A DNA stretch of 64,000 nt from Sphingomonas sp. PP-F2F-A104-K0414 (GCF_004340945.1 NZ_SLYD01000011.1:1-64000); one strand, 5' to 3'; shown: positions 26,135-34,612, numbered from the stretch's first letter. The notes: generated by a model from the letters alone, not told the origin. Numbers and translations are program-made.

Positions 26135-27072
26135 CGTTAGATCCTGGCATCGCCCAATTGCTGGACGCGGTCGCCGCGAGCGGCGCGGGGCCGGTTGAGG
26201 AGGGGTCGGTCGAGGAGTTCCGCGCGCTGGTGGCATCCCTCGTACAGTTCCAAGCGCCTGCGCCCGAAATGGAATCGGTCATCGACACGATGTATCCGAC
26301 GCAGTCAGGATCGCAGTTTGCACGGATATTTATGCCGGGGAGCAACAAGTACGAATCGGTGATGCTGTTCTTCCACGGCGGAGGCTTCGTGGCAGGTGAC
26401 GCGGCCGTTTACGACGAGCCCTGCCGGTCACTTGCCGCTGCAACGGGATCTGTCGTGGTGTACGCGGACTATCGATTGGCGCCAGAACATCCCTATCCAG
26501 CTGCGCTCGATGATGCGGCTGCGGCCCTCGCCTGGGTCGCCGTAAAGTGTCGCGAGTGGGGCGGTGATCCAGCTCGGTTGATCATCGTGGGCGAAAGTGC
26601 TGGCGGCAACCTCGCCGCACTCACAGCGATTCGTGCGCGCGACGCGGGCGGCCCGCCGGTCGCCGCGCAGGTCCTTATCAATCCAGGCATCGGTGGTACC
26701 GCCGCCACCCGTTCGCGCTCTGACTTTGCCGAAGGCTATATGATCTCTGCGAAGGCAATGGATTGGATGTGGCAGCACTACATGCAGACCACCGAAGATT
26801 CGGCTCTCTCGGATCCAGCTGAGGTGTCCTCCTTGGTAGGCCTGCCGCCAGCCCTCACGATCACGATGGAGTATGATGTGTTGCGCGACTCCGGCGAGGC
26901 CTACGCCGCGCGGCTGGCCCAAGCAGGTACCCCGTCGACCGTAGCCCGTATCGACGGCCTGATTCATGCATCGATGGCGTTATCTGGGATCACTACCAAA
27001 GTTGGGGAGATCAATCGAAACATCGCGGATTTTGTCGGCGCCTTATTCGGCCTCGCAGGCCGCCCCGATTAA
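26131..27072 (+). CDS. HSL-family alpha/beta-hydrolase (esterase) coupled to the BVMO
   Basis: 313 residues. The oxyanion-hole motif HGGG is in LFFHGGGFVAGDA, the nucleophile Ser in VGESAGGNLAAL, the Asp in EYDVLRDSGEAY and the His in DGLIHASMAL: a complete hormone-sensitive-lipase-type triad. The GTG start overlaps the BVMO stop (GTGA). It most likely hydrolyses the ester or lactone made by the monooxygenase, as HapB does for HapA in Pseudomonas. If the ketone is an aryl ketone such as 4-hydroxyacetophenone, hydroquinone would be released. Confidence 0.88.
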   Translation: MTLDPGIAQLLDAVAASGAGPVEEGSVEEFRALVASLVQFQAPAPEMESVIDTMYPTQSGSQFARIFMPGSNKYESVMLFFHGGGFVAGDAAVYDEPCRSLAAATGSVVVYADYRLAPEHPYPAALDDAAAALAWVAVKCREWGGDPARLIIVGESAGGNLAALTAIRARDAGGPPVAAQVLINPGIGGTAATRSRSDFAEGYMISAKAMDWMWQHYMQTTEDSALSDPAEVSSLVGLPPALTITMEYDVLRDSGEAYAARLAQAGTPSTVARIDGLIHASMALSGITTKVGEINRNIADFVGALFGLAGRPD

Positions 27073-27321
27073 AACCCGGCGGGCGACCGCCCGGCTGAAT
27101 GAGGTTGTTATCTTCGGCTGGCCGCCGCTGGCGATATCTGCTTAGGTGTTTAATCCCACGGTTTGATGGTGCAGGCTGGAGGCAGGCAGCCGCGGCGGCC
27201 GCGCGGGTGCGGCAGCTGGGCGAGGCGCTGCACTACTGCGAGGTGCGCTACCCCTTGTGATCTAAGCGGGGCACCCGTTGTCGCTGCTGGTGGGCAGGAG
27301 CCAATAGGCCGCCCTCTGCAA

Positions 27322-28077
27322 GTAAGCGTCCGGTGAAGGTGCGGCTTACGCCGGGCGGTAGTTCCAAGGCAGCAGTTGGTCGATGCTCCGGGCGGGATGG
27401 TCGGCGATGCGGGCGATGGTGTCGGTGAGCCACGCCTCGGGAACGACGCCATTGAGCTTGGCGGTCTCGATCAAGCTGTAGATGGTGGCGGCGCGCTGGC
27501 CACCCTGATCCGAGCCCGCGAACAACCAGTTCTTACGACCGACGGCGATGCCGCGCAGCGAGCGCTCCGCCGCGTTGTTGTCGATCTCGAGCCGACCATC
27601 CTCGACGTAGCGGGACAGTGCTGACCAGCGGGTGAGCGCATAGCGGATCGCGATCGCGAGGTCGGAGCGTCGCGCCAGCTTGGGGCCGGTCGCGTCGAGC
27701 CATTGGCGGAACGCGGCCAGCAGCGGTCCGGCTCTGGCTTGGCGCGCGCATCGTCGCTCGTCGGGCGGTCGACCCCGCACGTCCTGCTCGACCGCGTAGA
27801 GGCCGGCGATGTGGTCCAGTGCCTCGCGGGCGGTCGCCGATCCGGTTGCGGCGTGGACATCGAAGAACTTGCGCCGGACGTGCGCCCAGCAAGCGACCTC
27901 GGCGACGCGCTCACCGTAAAGCCGATCGAAGCCGGCATAGCCATCCGCGTGGAGATCGCCCCGGAACCGGGCGAGGTGCGCGGCTGGGCGCTCGCCCTTG
28001 CGATCGGGTGCATAACGGAACAGCACGGCTGGTGGTGCTCCGCTGCCATGCCCGCGCTCGTCGCGCACATACGTCCA
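27322..28077 (-). mobile_element. IS66-family remnant
   Basis: One end is intact: GTAAGCGTCCGGTGAAGG at 27322, the usual start of IS66 terminal repeats. The other end, tnpA, tnpB and the first half of tnpC are missing. It marks the right border of the catabolic region. The 249 bp between the esterase and this end hold no gene. Confidence 0.7.
27346..28077 (-). pseudogene. IS66 transposase (TnpC), C-terminal half only
   Basis: About 243 residues with clear IS66 DDE-domain features: GIWTYVRDERG, LHADGYAGFDRLYG, VACWAHVRRKFFD, then EIDNNAAERSLRGIAVGRKNWLFAGS and the normal C-terminus ending in LLPWNY. Full TnpC proteins are about 500 residues, so the N-terminal half is gone. Left of residue 43 of the open frame the similarity stops, near 28077, and another frame reads LTKEQLFFLDQASQVWLELA up to 28166, which may belong to a different broken gene. 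The remnant cannot transpose. Confidence 0.85.
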
Positions 28078-28212
28078 TATTCCAAAGCCTTGGAGTCCGC
28101 CAGCTCCAACCAAACCTGACTGGCTTGGTCGAGAAAAAAGAGTTGCTCTTTCGTAAGCCCGATCACGTTGCGGCATCTCCCTGAAGCCTGCTCCCGCTGC
28201 TTCCGGCTTCAT

Positions 28213-28524
28213 CGATCATCCCTTGCCAAAATGAACGTGCCTGTCGCTTCTGCGGATCGCCGTTTTCTTTCGCCTATCGTCCCGCGAGGCAAGGTGTTTT
28301 CGGCTGCTGCCATCCGGCGTTGCAAGGATCACTTACCGCGCAAGGTCTCTTGAGCCGCTTTCCGCCGGAAAAGGACAGCGACGGCGGTAGGGCGCGAAAT
28401 CGCGCCCGAATTGCATTGATACGCACCGGTTCTACGGGCGACGATCGTTTATCCGAAGTGGGTCAAGCGGCGATTCCGATACTACCCACTTGGCATGCGA
28501 CTTTGGTAGCTGCCTATGATCCCT
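28213..28524. other. Gap with a fragment of the interspersed repeat
   Basis: 312 bp without a gene. At 28453-28467 CCGAAGTGGGTCAAG matches the end of the interspersed repeat at 55366 (minus strand) with one base missing. It is the leftmost trace of that family in the window. A 15-bp match alone is weak. Confidence 0.35.
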
Positions 28525-29232
28525 CTACGAATAAATTGTCGAGGTGGTGCCTGACCCCTGACCCGCCAGAAATTTATTGGCCGTCTCGGTGTCGCAGCTA
28601 AAAAGCTGTTCGGCCTTGGTCACATACGCAGTTGCGTCAAGCGGGTTCTCGTTGAAGAGCTTGGCTGCCTGCCGAAGAAAATCCTGATAGCGCTCCTGAA
28701 ATATCGCTTCAACTGCGGGAATAAGGATTCTAAGTTTATCAATTACGTCGCGATTGTAGATGTGCGCACGCGTAACCATCGCCGGCTGCCAGCCTCCAGC
28801 GTTGCCGGTCGGCGCCATCACCGCAAAGGTTTGATGCCATGCGTCTAGCCCATTTCCTAGGTGAACGTGGGCGACAGCCTTGTTGCGCACCTCAATGATA
28901 GCATCGTGCAAAGGGCGTAGTTCATTAGGCAGAAGCTTCTTCGTCTTGACCGCCCCGCGCCCACCGCTTTCGGCTCCGGGATGAGTGCCGCGTGCATAAA
29001 GGATGATGGCCGAGTTGATCAACGCCTGTTGCAAGGTCTTGTGATGAGGCAGGATATCTTTGATGGTCGCTTCGAGCTCATCGAGCGAGCGCAGGCAAGC
29101 TGCTGCCTGCAACACATCCGCACCGCATCCCTGGACCAGTTCAGCCTGATAAAAGATATTTACGAGGACCTCATATTTCGGATTGTTCTCGACGCTTTTT
29201 ATCATCGCCTTCATGTCGATCACTTTAGTCAT
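28525..29232 (-). CDS. HEPN-like protein, possible toxin or abortive-infection RNase
   Basis: 235 residues, mostly helical, no signal or membrane segment. Residues 105-124 read LRPLHDAIIEVRNKAVAHV, where Arg116 and His122 give the R-x5-H spacing of the HEPN Rx4-6H RNase motif (compare R(N/D)Kx(I/V)AH in AbiU2-like families). No partner antitoxin (MNT or other) is seen next to it. Its promoter region (29240-29330) is strikingly AT-rich for this genome, which suggests recent transfer, and it lies beside the IS66 remnant. The family assignment rests on one motif. Confidence 0.5.
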   Translation of the reverse strand: MTKVIDMKAMIKSVENNPKYEVLVNIFYQAELVQGCGADVLQAAACLRSLDELEATIKDILPHHKTLQQALINSAIILYARGTHPGAESGGRGAVKTKKLLPNELRPLHDAIIEVRNKAVAHVHLGNGLDAWHQTFAVMAPTGNAGGWQPAMVTRAHIYNRDVIDKLRILIPAVEAIFQERYQDFLRQAAKLFNENPLDATAYVTKAEQLFSCDTETANKFLAGQGSGTTSTIYS

Positions 29233-29445
29233 TAAAGCTCCAGTTATTACCTAAGCATATCCGTTATAACGTTAATATTGCCTCATTAAACATACCAATG
29301 TTATAGAACAACTCTTCCGTAGTTTTGGAGGTAGGAGGCATGGAGAGGGAGCGCAATTTCAGCGATGGCTCCTGGCATACCTCAATGGCACAGATAATGA
29401 GGCGAGGTTGATCGACAGCTTTTGAAGCGTGGAACGGTAGATGTT

Positions 29446-29507
29446 GACCCAGAACCGGACGTTCGCGGGGTAATTTCCGCTGCCCAACTTCGGCACTTCG
29501 TTCATGT
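29446..29507 (-). repeat. Interspersed intergenic repeat, minus orientation
   Basis: Reads GACCCAGAACCGGAC..., then CCCAACTTCGGC and CTTCGTTCATGT. The same order (GACCCA, GGACATTCG, CCAACTTCGGCC, CGTTCATC) recurs at 48841, 49986, 55366, 56158 and 59830. Confidence 0.6.
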
Positions 29508-29568
29508 CGGGGCGGGGCTCATGTGGCAGGCATTCCCCTGCCTGACGACACGCCGAATTTCCCGAAAA

Positions 29569-29610
29569 GGATCGAATTTCGGGAACGTCCGGGTTGGAGA
29601 GGAGAGCGGC
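29569..29610 (+). repeat. Interspersed intergenic repeat, plus orientation, no hairpin
   Basis: GATCGAATTTCGGGAACG then CCGGGTTGGAGAGGAGAGC. It closely matches 30580-30617 (GATCGAATTTTGGAAATG, CCGGGTTGGGAAG). Confidence 0.55.
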
Positions 29611-29634
29611 CATTTGAGCGACCGCCGGCTGCCG

Positions 29635-29763
29635 CTACCAGAGGATATGATCGGTAATCACGCCGAACCTGACCAGAAAGCCCAGCGCCGCGCCTATCAT
29701 CAGTAGGGTCACGTACACGGCAATAGCTCGCGTCCGGCTTCGACGGTCCGTCTGGTAGCTCAT
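29635..29763 (-). CDS. Small one-span membrane protein (42 aa)
   Basis: MSYQTDRRSRTRAIAVYV followed by a membrane segment (LLMIGAALGFLVRFGVI) and a short tail. The basic N-terminus before one hydrophobic span predicts an N-in inner-membrane protein. The frame is open further upstream, but those residues look random, and GAGG lies 11 bases before this ATG. It is downstream of the VOC gene on the same strand. Function unknown. Confidence 0.55.
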   Translation of the reverse strand: MSYQTDRRSRTRAIAVYVTLLMIGAALGFLVRFGVITDHILW

Positions 29764-29891
29764 TTTCGATCGCCTCTTAGCTGACCCTGCTGCCAACGTG
29801 AACGATACAACAAACGTCCGCAATCGGGCGTTCTTGTCCCATCCGACTTTCTCGCGAGGGATGGTGAAGCGGGAAAACTTCCGTAGGCCCA

Positions 29892-30353
29892 TTAATGGGC
29901 TGGCGGCTGCATAAGCTCTATCGTGATATGATCGGGGCCTGAAACGTAGGCCACCAACGTTCCCTTCCTTGGCCCACCCGCGATCGGCAACGGACTACCC
30001 TTCGCCTTCCATCCTGCTGCCTCGACGCGGGCAATAGCGGCATGGATATCGTTTACGGCCAGAGCCAGGTGGGCCGCACCGATCGCCCCCGCGCTGTTGG
30101 GCACCGTACCGTTCTGGCGCCCTTTTGAATATTGCAACAGTTCGACCACATAGCCGTCCGGTGCCCTGACGATCGCCGTTTTGACATTAGGATTATCGAC
30201 ACCGGTCACGTGATGCAGGAAATCGCCCCCCATCTCCGATTGCCGCTCAAGTGTGAAACCGAGCGCTTCCGTCCAGAAGCGAACGGCTTCGTTTAAAGAC
30301 GATACGGCGAAGCCTGTATGGTCCACGGCAATAACGTTTGCGGCGTCTGTCAT
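29892..30353 (-). CDS. VOC-family protein (glyoxalase/extradiol-dioxygenase fold)
   Basis: 153 residues with two beta-alpha-beta-beta-beta modules. The first begins DHTGFAVSSLNEAVRFWTEALGF, the second AAHLALAVNDIHAAIARVEAAGW. Candidate metal ligands are His12 region, Glu of VVELLQYSKG, His of AAHLAL and Glu of ITIELMQP, which match the four positions used in this superfamily. It could be a lyase, isomerase or dioxygenase; VOC proteins are too varied to name the reaction. Confidence 0.85.
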   Translation of the reverse strand: MTDAANVIAVDHTGFAVSSLNEAVRFWTEALGFTLERQSEMGGDFLHHVTGVDNPNVKTAIVRAPDGYVVELLQYSKGRQNGTVPNSAGAIGAAHLALAVNDIHAAIARVEAAGWKAKGSPLPIAGGPRKGTLVAYVSGPDHITIELMQPPAH

Positions 30354-30480
30354 TACTTCACTCTTACTTGGCCGCGCTTGCGATGTCAGGGCCTACGCCG
30401 GCTTCAACCGACACCAACAGCATGGCGGACATGATCTTTATGTTGACGCTTTAACGCTTGAGCTTTTTCTCGAAAAGGAA

Positions 30481-30540
30481 CGAGTTTCGGAAATGTCTGG
30501 GATGGGAGGAAAGCGGACAGGCTGCTTTCGGGAAGGCGGG
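30481..30540 (+). repeat. Interspersed repeat with hairpin
   Basis: GAAATGTCTGGGATGGGAGG then AAAGCGG ACAGG CTGCTTT, a seven-pair stem with one G-T pair, then CGGGAAGG. Same core as 33300, 48941, 49681 and 58972. Confidence 0.6.
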
Positions 30541-30550
30541 CGGCGATAGC

Positions 30551-30620
30551 AGACATTGGGCAACTGTCGGCTTTCCCAAAGACGATCGAATTTTGGAAAT
30601 GGCCGGGTTGGGAAGTCGAA
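30551..30620 (+). repeat. Interspersed repeat, partial
   Basis: AGACATTGGGCAACTGTCGG, then GATCGAATTTTGGAAATG and GCCGGGTTGGGAAG. Closest to the copy at 29569. Confidence 0.5.
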
Positions 30621-30819
30621 ACAAAACGGCAAAAACCGCCGGAAACTAATATGACGGGTATCGTTTATGCCTTGCCGCGGTCGTCCTCCGGCCGTGGCCG
30701 GTCCGTCCTTGCTACCCTGTGGGGACGGGCCGTTGTTCCCCCATCAGTGGCAAAACGGATAGGGGCTATAACGCCAAGCCGAAAGCACTGTGCTTAGTGC
30801 TTTATGAGAGGCTAGCCCC

Positions 30820-32331
30820 TTAGTTCCTTTCTTCGGCTCGATCATGCTGCTCGTTGTCGTTGTCGTTGTCGGCGCTGTCGACCAACGGTGCGACGGCTTC
30901 GAACACGACGCCGCCAGGAAGGTATGAGATTTTAGCTGTTCCGCCGGTTTCGTGCGCCAAAACACGCTGGATGAGCTGTGTTCCAAAGCTGGTCCGTGTC
31001 GGCGGTGCAACCGGTGGGCCTCCTGACTCTACCCAAGTGAGGTGGAGATCATGCGGTTGCCAGCCGTCCATGACCTTCCAGCTCAGATCAATCACCCCAT
31101 CGGCGGTCGATAGCGCGCCATATTTTGCGGCGTTGGTTGCAAGCTCATGGAGGGCAAGGGCGAAGGCGACGACAAGGCGTGGCGGGAGCTGGAGATCCTC
31201 CCCGGAAAGCTTGAACCTTTGACCGTCTTCCACCCCGAAGGGGGTAAGCGTGCGCTCAACCAGCGCGCGCATGGACGTGCTCTCGAACCTGCCACTGATT
31301 AGCAAGTCGTTCGCGGCGGACATCGCGTGGATGCGTGCTTCCAGCGTCGTGCCGGCCTCCTGCACCGAGGTCGCCCGGCGCATCGTTTGCGAGACGATTG
31401 CCTGCAGGGACGCAAGCGTGTTCTTCACCCGGTGGCTTAGCTCATTAGCCAGGAGGGTCCGATGCTCCTCAGCGCGCCTCCGTGCGGTCACGTCCTGGGT
31501 CGTCCCGACGAGTGCCAACGGTGTTCCATCGGCGCGGTAGCTCGCCTGTCCCCGGATCTGTACCCAGCGCTCCTCGCCTGCCGGCGTCCGCAAGCGGTAC
31601 TCGAGGTCCAGCAGCGATCGGTCGCGTACGGCACGCTCTATGCCGTCGACCTGCATCTGCCGATCTTCCGGGTGGATCGACTCTCGCAGTTCGTCGAGGG
31701 TCAGAGGATCGGTCGGGGCACGACCGCATATCCTCTTGCACTCGGCAGATGCCGTCAGCCTGTACGTATCGAGATTGATGCTCCAGGATCCCAGGCGGCC
31801 GGCATCCAGGGCAAACTGAAGCCGCTGCTCGCTCTCCTGGAGTTCGGCAATGCGGCGCTCTACCTCTGCTTCGAGGGCATCGCGATCCAGCTGAAGGTTG
31901 ACGAGGCGTTCGCGCTCAAGAGTGACGTCGTACTGCGAAGCGAAGAAATAGAGCAGCACCCCGTCGTCGTTAAACACGGGCGAAACCAGCAACCGGTTCC
32001 AGAAATGCGTGCCGTCCTTCTTGTAGTTCAGCAGGTCGAGTTCGATCGATTCCCGCGCACGTATCGCGTCTCGAACGCGGTCGACGTCGGCCATGTCCGT
32101 GTTCGGTCCCTGCAGAAACCGGCAGTTGCGCCCCATGATCTCGCTGCGGGCATAACCGGTCAACTTCCCAAAGGCGTCGTTCACAAACACGATGGGATTG
32201 TCTGGCAACCGGGGGTCGGTGATGATCATCGGCATGCGCGTCGCGCGGACAGCCGACGCAAACGGGTCAGATCCGCTATCGCCGCGCGTAAGCTCGCGGA
32301 CGATCCGCGCTTCTTCCTGGATATCTCGCAC
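30820..32331 (-). CDS. LOV-PAS hybrid blue-light histidine kinase (HWE type)
   Basis: 503 residues. A LOV domain (about 25-135) carries the flavin-adduct Cys70 in MGRNCRFLQGP. A coiled linker, a second PAS domain (about 175-285), an HWE/HisKA_2 dimer domain with the phospho-acceptor His in LANELSHRVKNTLASLQ, and an ATPase domain (HELATNAAKYGALS) follow. Blue light should form a Cys-FMN adduct and change kinase output. It is divergent from the single-domain response regulator at 32565, 233 bp away. Such kinases often feed the PhyR general stress response; that link is inferred. Confidence 0.92.
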   Translation of the reverse strand: MRDIQEEARIVRELTRGDSGSDPFASAVRATRMPMIITDPRLPDNPIVFVNDAFGKLTGYARSEIMGRNCRFLQGPNTDMADVDRVRDAIRARESIELDLLNYKKDGTHFWNRLLVSPVFNDDGVLLYFFASQYDVTLERERLVNLQLDRDALEAEVERRIAELQESEQRLQFALDAGRLGSWSINLDTYRLTASAECKRICGRAPTDPLTLDELRESIHPEDRQMQVDGIERAVRDRSLLDLEYRLRTPAGEERWVQIRGQASYRADGTPLALVGTTQDVTARRRAEEHRTLLANELSHRVKNTLASLQAIVSQTMRRATSVQEAGTTLEARIHAMSAANDLLISGRFESTSMRALVERTLTPFGVEDGQRFKLSGEDLQLPPRLVVAFALALHELATNAAKYGALSTADGVIDLSWKVMDGWQPHDLHLTWVESGGPPVAPPTRTSFGTQLIQRVLAHETGGTAKISYLPGGVVFEAVAPLVDSADNDNDNEQHDRAEERN

Positions 32332-32564
32332 ACGTCACTCCGTTCGCACGCTCAACGGGCCTTATGTCGTTGGACGCTATGTTTTTAGTCCTTTAGTGTC
32401 AGTAGGCTGCGATGGCCATTGTGACAAAACTACTCGGTTAACAGCCTGCAAACGTCACCCGGCATGGCCCGCAAATGCGGCCATGCCGCAGTCGCACTCT
32501 AAGAAAATCAACCAAAAAACCTCTCGCGCCGCAACTCTGCTTATGGCGGGCGGGTTAGGGCTCC

Positions 32565-32972
32565 ATGACCCTTTCAACCGTACCTTACGCGCTCGTTGTC
32601 GATGATGATCCGCTCATCATGATGGATACGACTGCCATCCTCGAAGATGCTGGATTTCGCTTTTACGAGGCCATGGATGGTGACGAGGCGAAGCGAGTCT
32701 TAGCCACCAACTGGGAAAACATCGTACTGCTGTTCTCTGACGTCGACATGCCCGGCGACACCAACGGCTTTGCGCTAGCGCGGCATGTCGCCGAACGCTG
32801 GCCTGCGATCGAAATCGTCATCGCATCCGGTCATGTTCTACCGAAAGCGGGCGAGATGCCCGAAAAGGCTACGTTCATCTCAAAGCCGTTCAACAAGCGC
32901 ATGGTGCACCAGCATTTGCGGAACATGCTCCCGGACAACAAATTACCGGAGCCGCTTAAAACGGCGGTTTGA
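32565..32972 (+). CDS. Single-domain response regulator (CheY-like)
   Basis: 135 residues, one receiver domain. The acidic pocket is VVDDDP (residues 11-16), the phospho-acceptor is Asp59 in LFSDVDMPG, and the conserved Lys is in FISKPFNKR. No output domain is present, so it must act through protein contact or as a phosphate sink. It is divergent from the LOV kinase at 30820, its likely partner. Confidence 0.88.
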   Translation: MTLSTVPYALVVDDDPLIMMDTTAILEDAGFRFYEAMDGDEAKRVLATNWENIVLLFSDVDMPGDTNGFALARHVAERWPAIEIVIASGHVLPKAGEMPEKATFISKPFNKRMVHQHLRNMLPDNKLPEPLKTAV

Positions 32973-33028
32973 TCAACGACACAGCTTATTGGTAAAAGGC
33001 GAAATGGTTGAGATGGGGAGGAATGATA

Positions 33029-33172
33029 TCAATGTCGAACGATCGGGATCACGTTTATTGCGGAAGCTAGCAACGCACCAACGACCGTGAGGCCGAGGTC
33101 GTCCGCGAGCTGTAGTAACACTTCCAATTCGTCCTTCAAATCTTGGGCCGTCAGCGGGTCGTCAGAGCTCAT
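33029..33172 (-). CDS. Small protein, 47 aa, first of two paralogues
   Basis: The frame begins MSSDDPLTAQDLKDELEVLL and continues QLADDLGLTVVGALLASAIN. It is too short for usual gene calling and has no clear ribosome site. The support is the second frame at 35018, about 2 kb away on the same strand, whose product shares the pattern LKDxLExxLxLAxDLxxxVVGAxxxxAI. A random frame would not repeat like this. It looks like an acidic helix followed by a more hydrophobic helix. Function unknown; it lies convergent with the response regulator at 32565. Confidence 0.5.
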   Translation of the reverse strand: MSSDDPLTAQDLKDELEVLLQLADDLGLTVVGALLASAINVIPIVRH

Positions 33173-33299
33173 AGAGACACTGTATCTGTCTTAACCCGGC
33201 GACGTCGATAGTATGGATGCGCGACGCTCACTGCAATTTCTACTACTGCTCGTAAGCTAGCTTAACGGATGGCGGCTATCGGGAGATCTGATCGCACGC

Positions 33300-33370
33300 C
33301 CAAACGTCCGAATTTGGGCGTGAGCGGAATGGCCGGAATGGGAAGGAAAGCAGACGGTCTGCTTACGGGA
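33300..33370 (+). repeat. Interspersed repeat with perfect hairpin
   Basis: CGAATTTGGGCG, then GGAATGGCCGGAATGGGAAG, then AAGCAGA CGG TCTGCTT, a perfect seven-pair stem with loop CGG. The A-T pair in the stem replaces the G-C pair of the copy at 49681. Confidence 0.65.
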
Positions 33371-33426
33371 CCGGGGGCGTCTTCCTTACTTGCTGGTCAC
33401 CAAGGGCGTACCGTGGTACGTTCAAA

Positions 33427-33597
33427 TCATCCCGTTCCGTATAATTTTGTTGTCAAAAATCCGTCCTGCCACATGGCCCGCAGGATTGGCTCATGATCTT
33501 CATCATATGGACAATCGTCATATCCCAATTTTTCGCTACTGGCGGCGTTAGCGCCAGCCGTTCGGGCTCTTTCGAATTTCAAAACGTGATCTGCCAT
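33427..33597 (-). CDS. Rmf/CrpP-like small protein
   Basis: 56 residues from an ATG with a strong AAGGGGGTG ribosome site. The central KLGYDDCPYD and the following LRAMWQDGF match the pattern of ribosome modulation factor and CrpP-like proteins (CPY..., then WxxGW/F), preceded by an ERARTAGANAA helix. Such proteins help form or protect hibernating ribosomes in stationary phase. The open frame extends 45 codons further upstream, but only the inner start has a ribosome site. Assignment rests on the motif and the length. Confidence 0.55.
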   Translation of the reverse strand: MADHVLKFERARTAGANAASSEKLGYDDCPYDEDHEPILRAMWQDGFLTTKLYGTG

Positions 33598-33850
33598 ATA
33601 TACACCCCCTTGTATAAAAGGACTATATGACAACGACTTAATCTCTGTTCTGATCCCACCTTTCCACTTTGATGAGCGAACTTCTGCAATCGGAAGCGGG
33701 GTGAAGACCTTTGAATGTCTAGGTTTGGGCAATCCCAGTCGTTGGCGACGATGATCATGGTTGCGTCCAAAGAGATCGACACTTTTCTAGTTTCGGCCGG
33801 AACGACGGTCAGATGATATGCGCTTGGACCCAGCGCATAAGGAGTTAATT

Positions 33851-34108
33851 ATGATAAAAAAGATTCTCATCGCTACGGTTTCAATCGCGGGCCTTGGTTC
33901 CCCCGCCTTTGCAGATATGCCAGGCAAAAACTGGATCAGCAGCGCCAAGGTGAAGGCCATGCTTTCCAAGCGAGGCTATCGGGTCACGAAGCTGGAAGCC
34001 GACGATGGCCATTGGGAAGGCGAAGCCCGCAAAGCCAGGGTAAACTACGAGTTTCACGTCGATCCGCATTCAGGTGCCATCACAAAAATGGAGCGTGATC
34101 ACTCTTAG
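33851..34108 (+). CDS. Secreted PepSY-domain protein
   Basis: 85 residues. A signal peptide (MIKKILIATVSIAGLGSPAFA) precedes one PepSY domain: NWISSAKVKAMLSKRGYRV, LEADDGHWEGEA and YEFHVDPHSGAITKMERD. AAGGAG lies seven bases before the ATG at 33851, which rules out the upstream start. PepSY domains are thought to inhibit proteases or bind small ligands in the periplasm. It stands alone. Confidence 0.85.
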   Translation: MIKKILIATVSIAGLGSPAFADMPGKNWISSAKVKAMLSKRGYRVTKLEADDGHWEGEARKARVNYEFHVDPHSGAITKMERDHS

Positions 34109-34234
34109 TCGTGCGGACACGACGCGCGCTACGCCCACGTTGGACTTGGCGCCTTCGTGTCATAATTCGACTATCAAAAGACCGCTAGTTTAAGCCGGTT
34201 TGTGTTTTACGAGCGGTGGACGATCGCCAAAGAT

Positions 34235-34612
34235 CTAGGCGACGTTAGGTAGTTCCTGTGCAAACTTCATCAGCACCGCACGAAGCTCGCTATTTCTTAA
34301 ACCTCCAATCGCTGTGTTGATGGGCATCCAGCATCGCTGTCGCTGGTGCATTTCCGGCCAGCTTTTGTTTTCCTGGCGAACCAGCATCGGAAACGCCTGA
34401 ACAGCTACCATCTCTGCTTGGCCGTCGTCTTGAGTTTTCAACTGATGGTAGGTCCCAATAAATAGGGCGCTAATAGTGCCTGTAACGCGCGCTTCCTCAA
34501 ACGCCTCACGAGCGGCAGCTCGGTGCGCTGGCATTCCCTGCTTTACCTTACCCCTGGGCAATACCCACCTTGCTAGCCACAGCCCGATTAGAAGTAAATC
34601 GATCGCTAGCAT
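34235..34612 (-). CDS. Nudix hydrolase, possibly shortened at the N-terminus
   Basis: 125 residues. The Nudix box region reads WVLPRGKVKQGMPAHRAAAR then EAFEEARVTG. The first Glu of GX5E is Met, and the Gly of EExG is Arg; the Met is common in the alphaproteobacterial branch with GKIxxGMTPHAAA, the Arg is less expected. Related proteins have about 20 more residues before the RWVLPRG strand; here an in-frame TGA lies eight codons before the ATG, so a short loss or a stop mutation is possible. It would cleave a nucleoside diphosphate-linked compound or an inositol polyphosphate. Confidence 0.6.
   Translation of the reverse strand: MLAIDLLLIGLWLARWVLPRGKVKQGMPAHRAAAREAFEEARVTGTISALFIGTYHQLKTQDDGQAEMVAVQAFPMLVRQENKSWPEMHQRQRCWMPINTAIGGLRNSELRAVLMKFAQELPNVA

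Larger units (their letters stand above)
29233..29634. other. Gap with AT-rich promoter and two repeat copies
   Basis: 402 bp. The first 100 bp are AT-rich and should hold the promoter of the HEPN-like gene. The rest is occupied by one repeat copy in each orientation (29446-29507 and 29569-29610). Confidence 0.55.
30354..30819. other. Gap filled with two plus-orientation repeat copies
   Basis: 466 bp without a gene. It holds repeat copies at 30481-30540 (with hairpin) and 30551-30620. The remaining 200 bp before the LOV kinase stop show nothing I can name. Confidence 0.5.

Noticed and set aside
33579..33782. 67-codon minus-strand frame upstream of the Rmf-like gene
   Set aside because: No ribosome site and no recognisable product; it overlaps the strong ribosome site of the Rmf-like gene in another frame.
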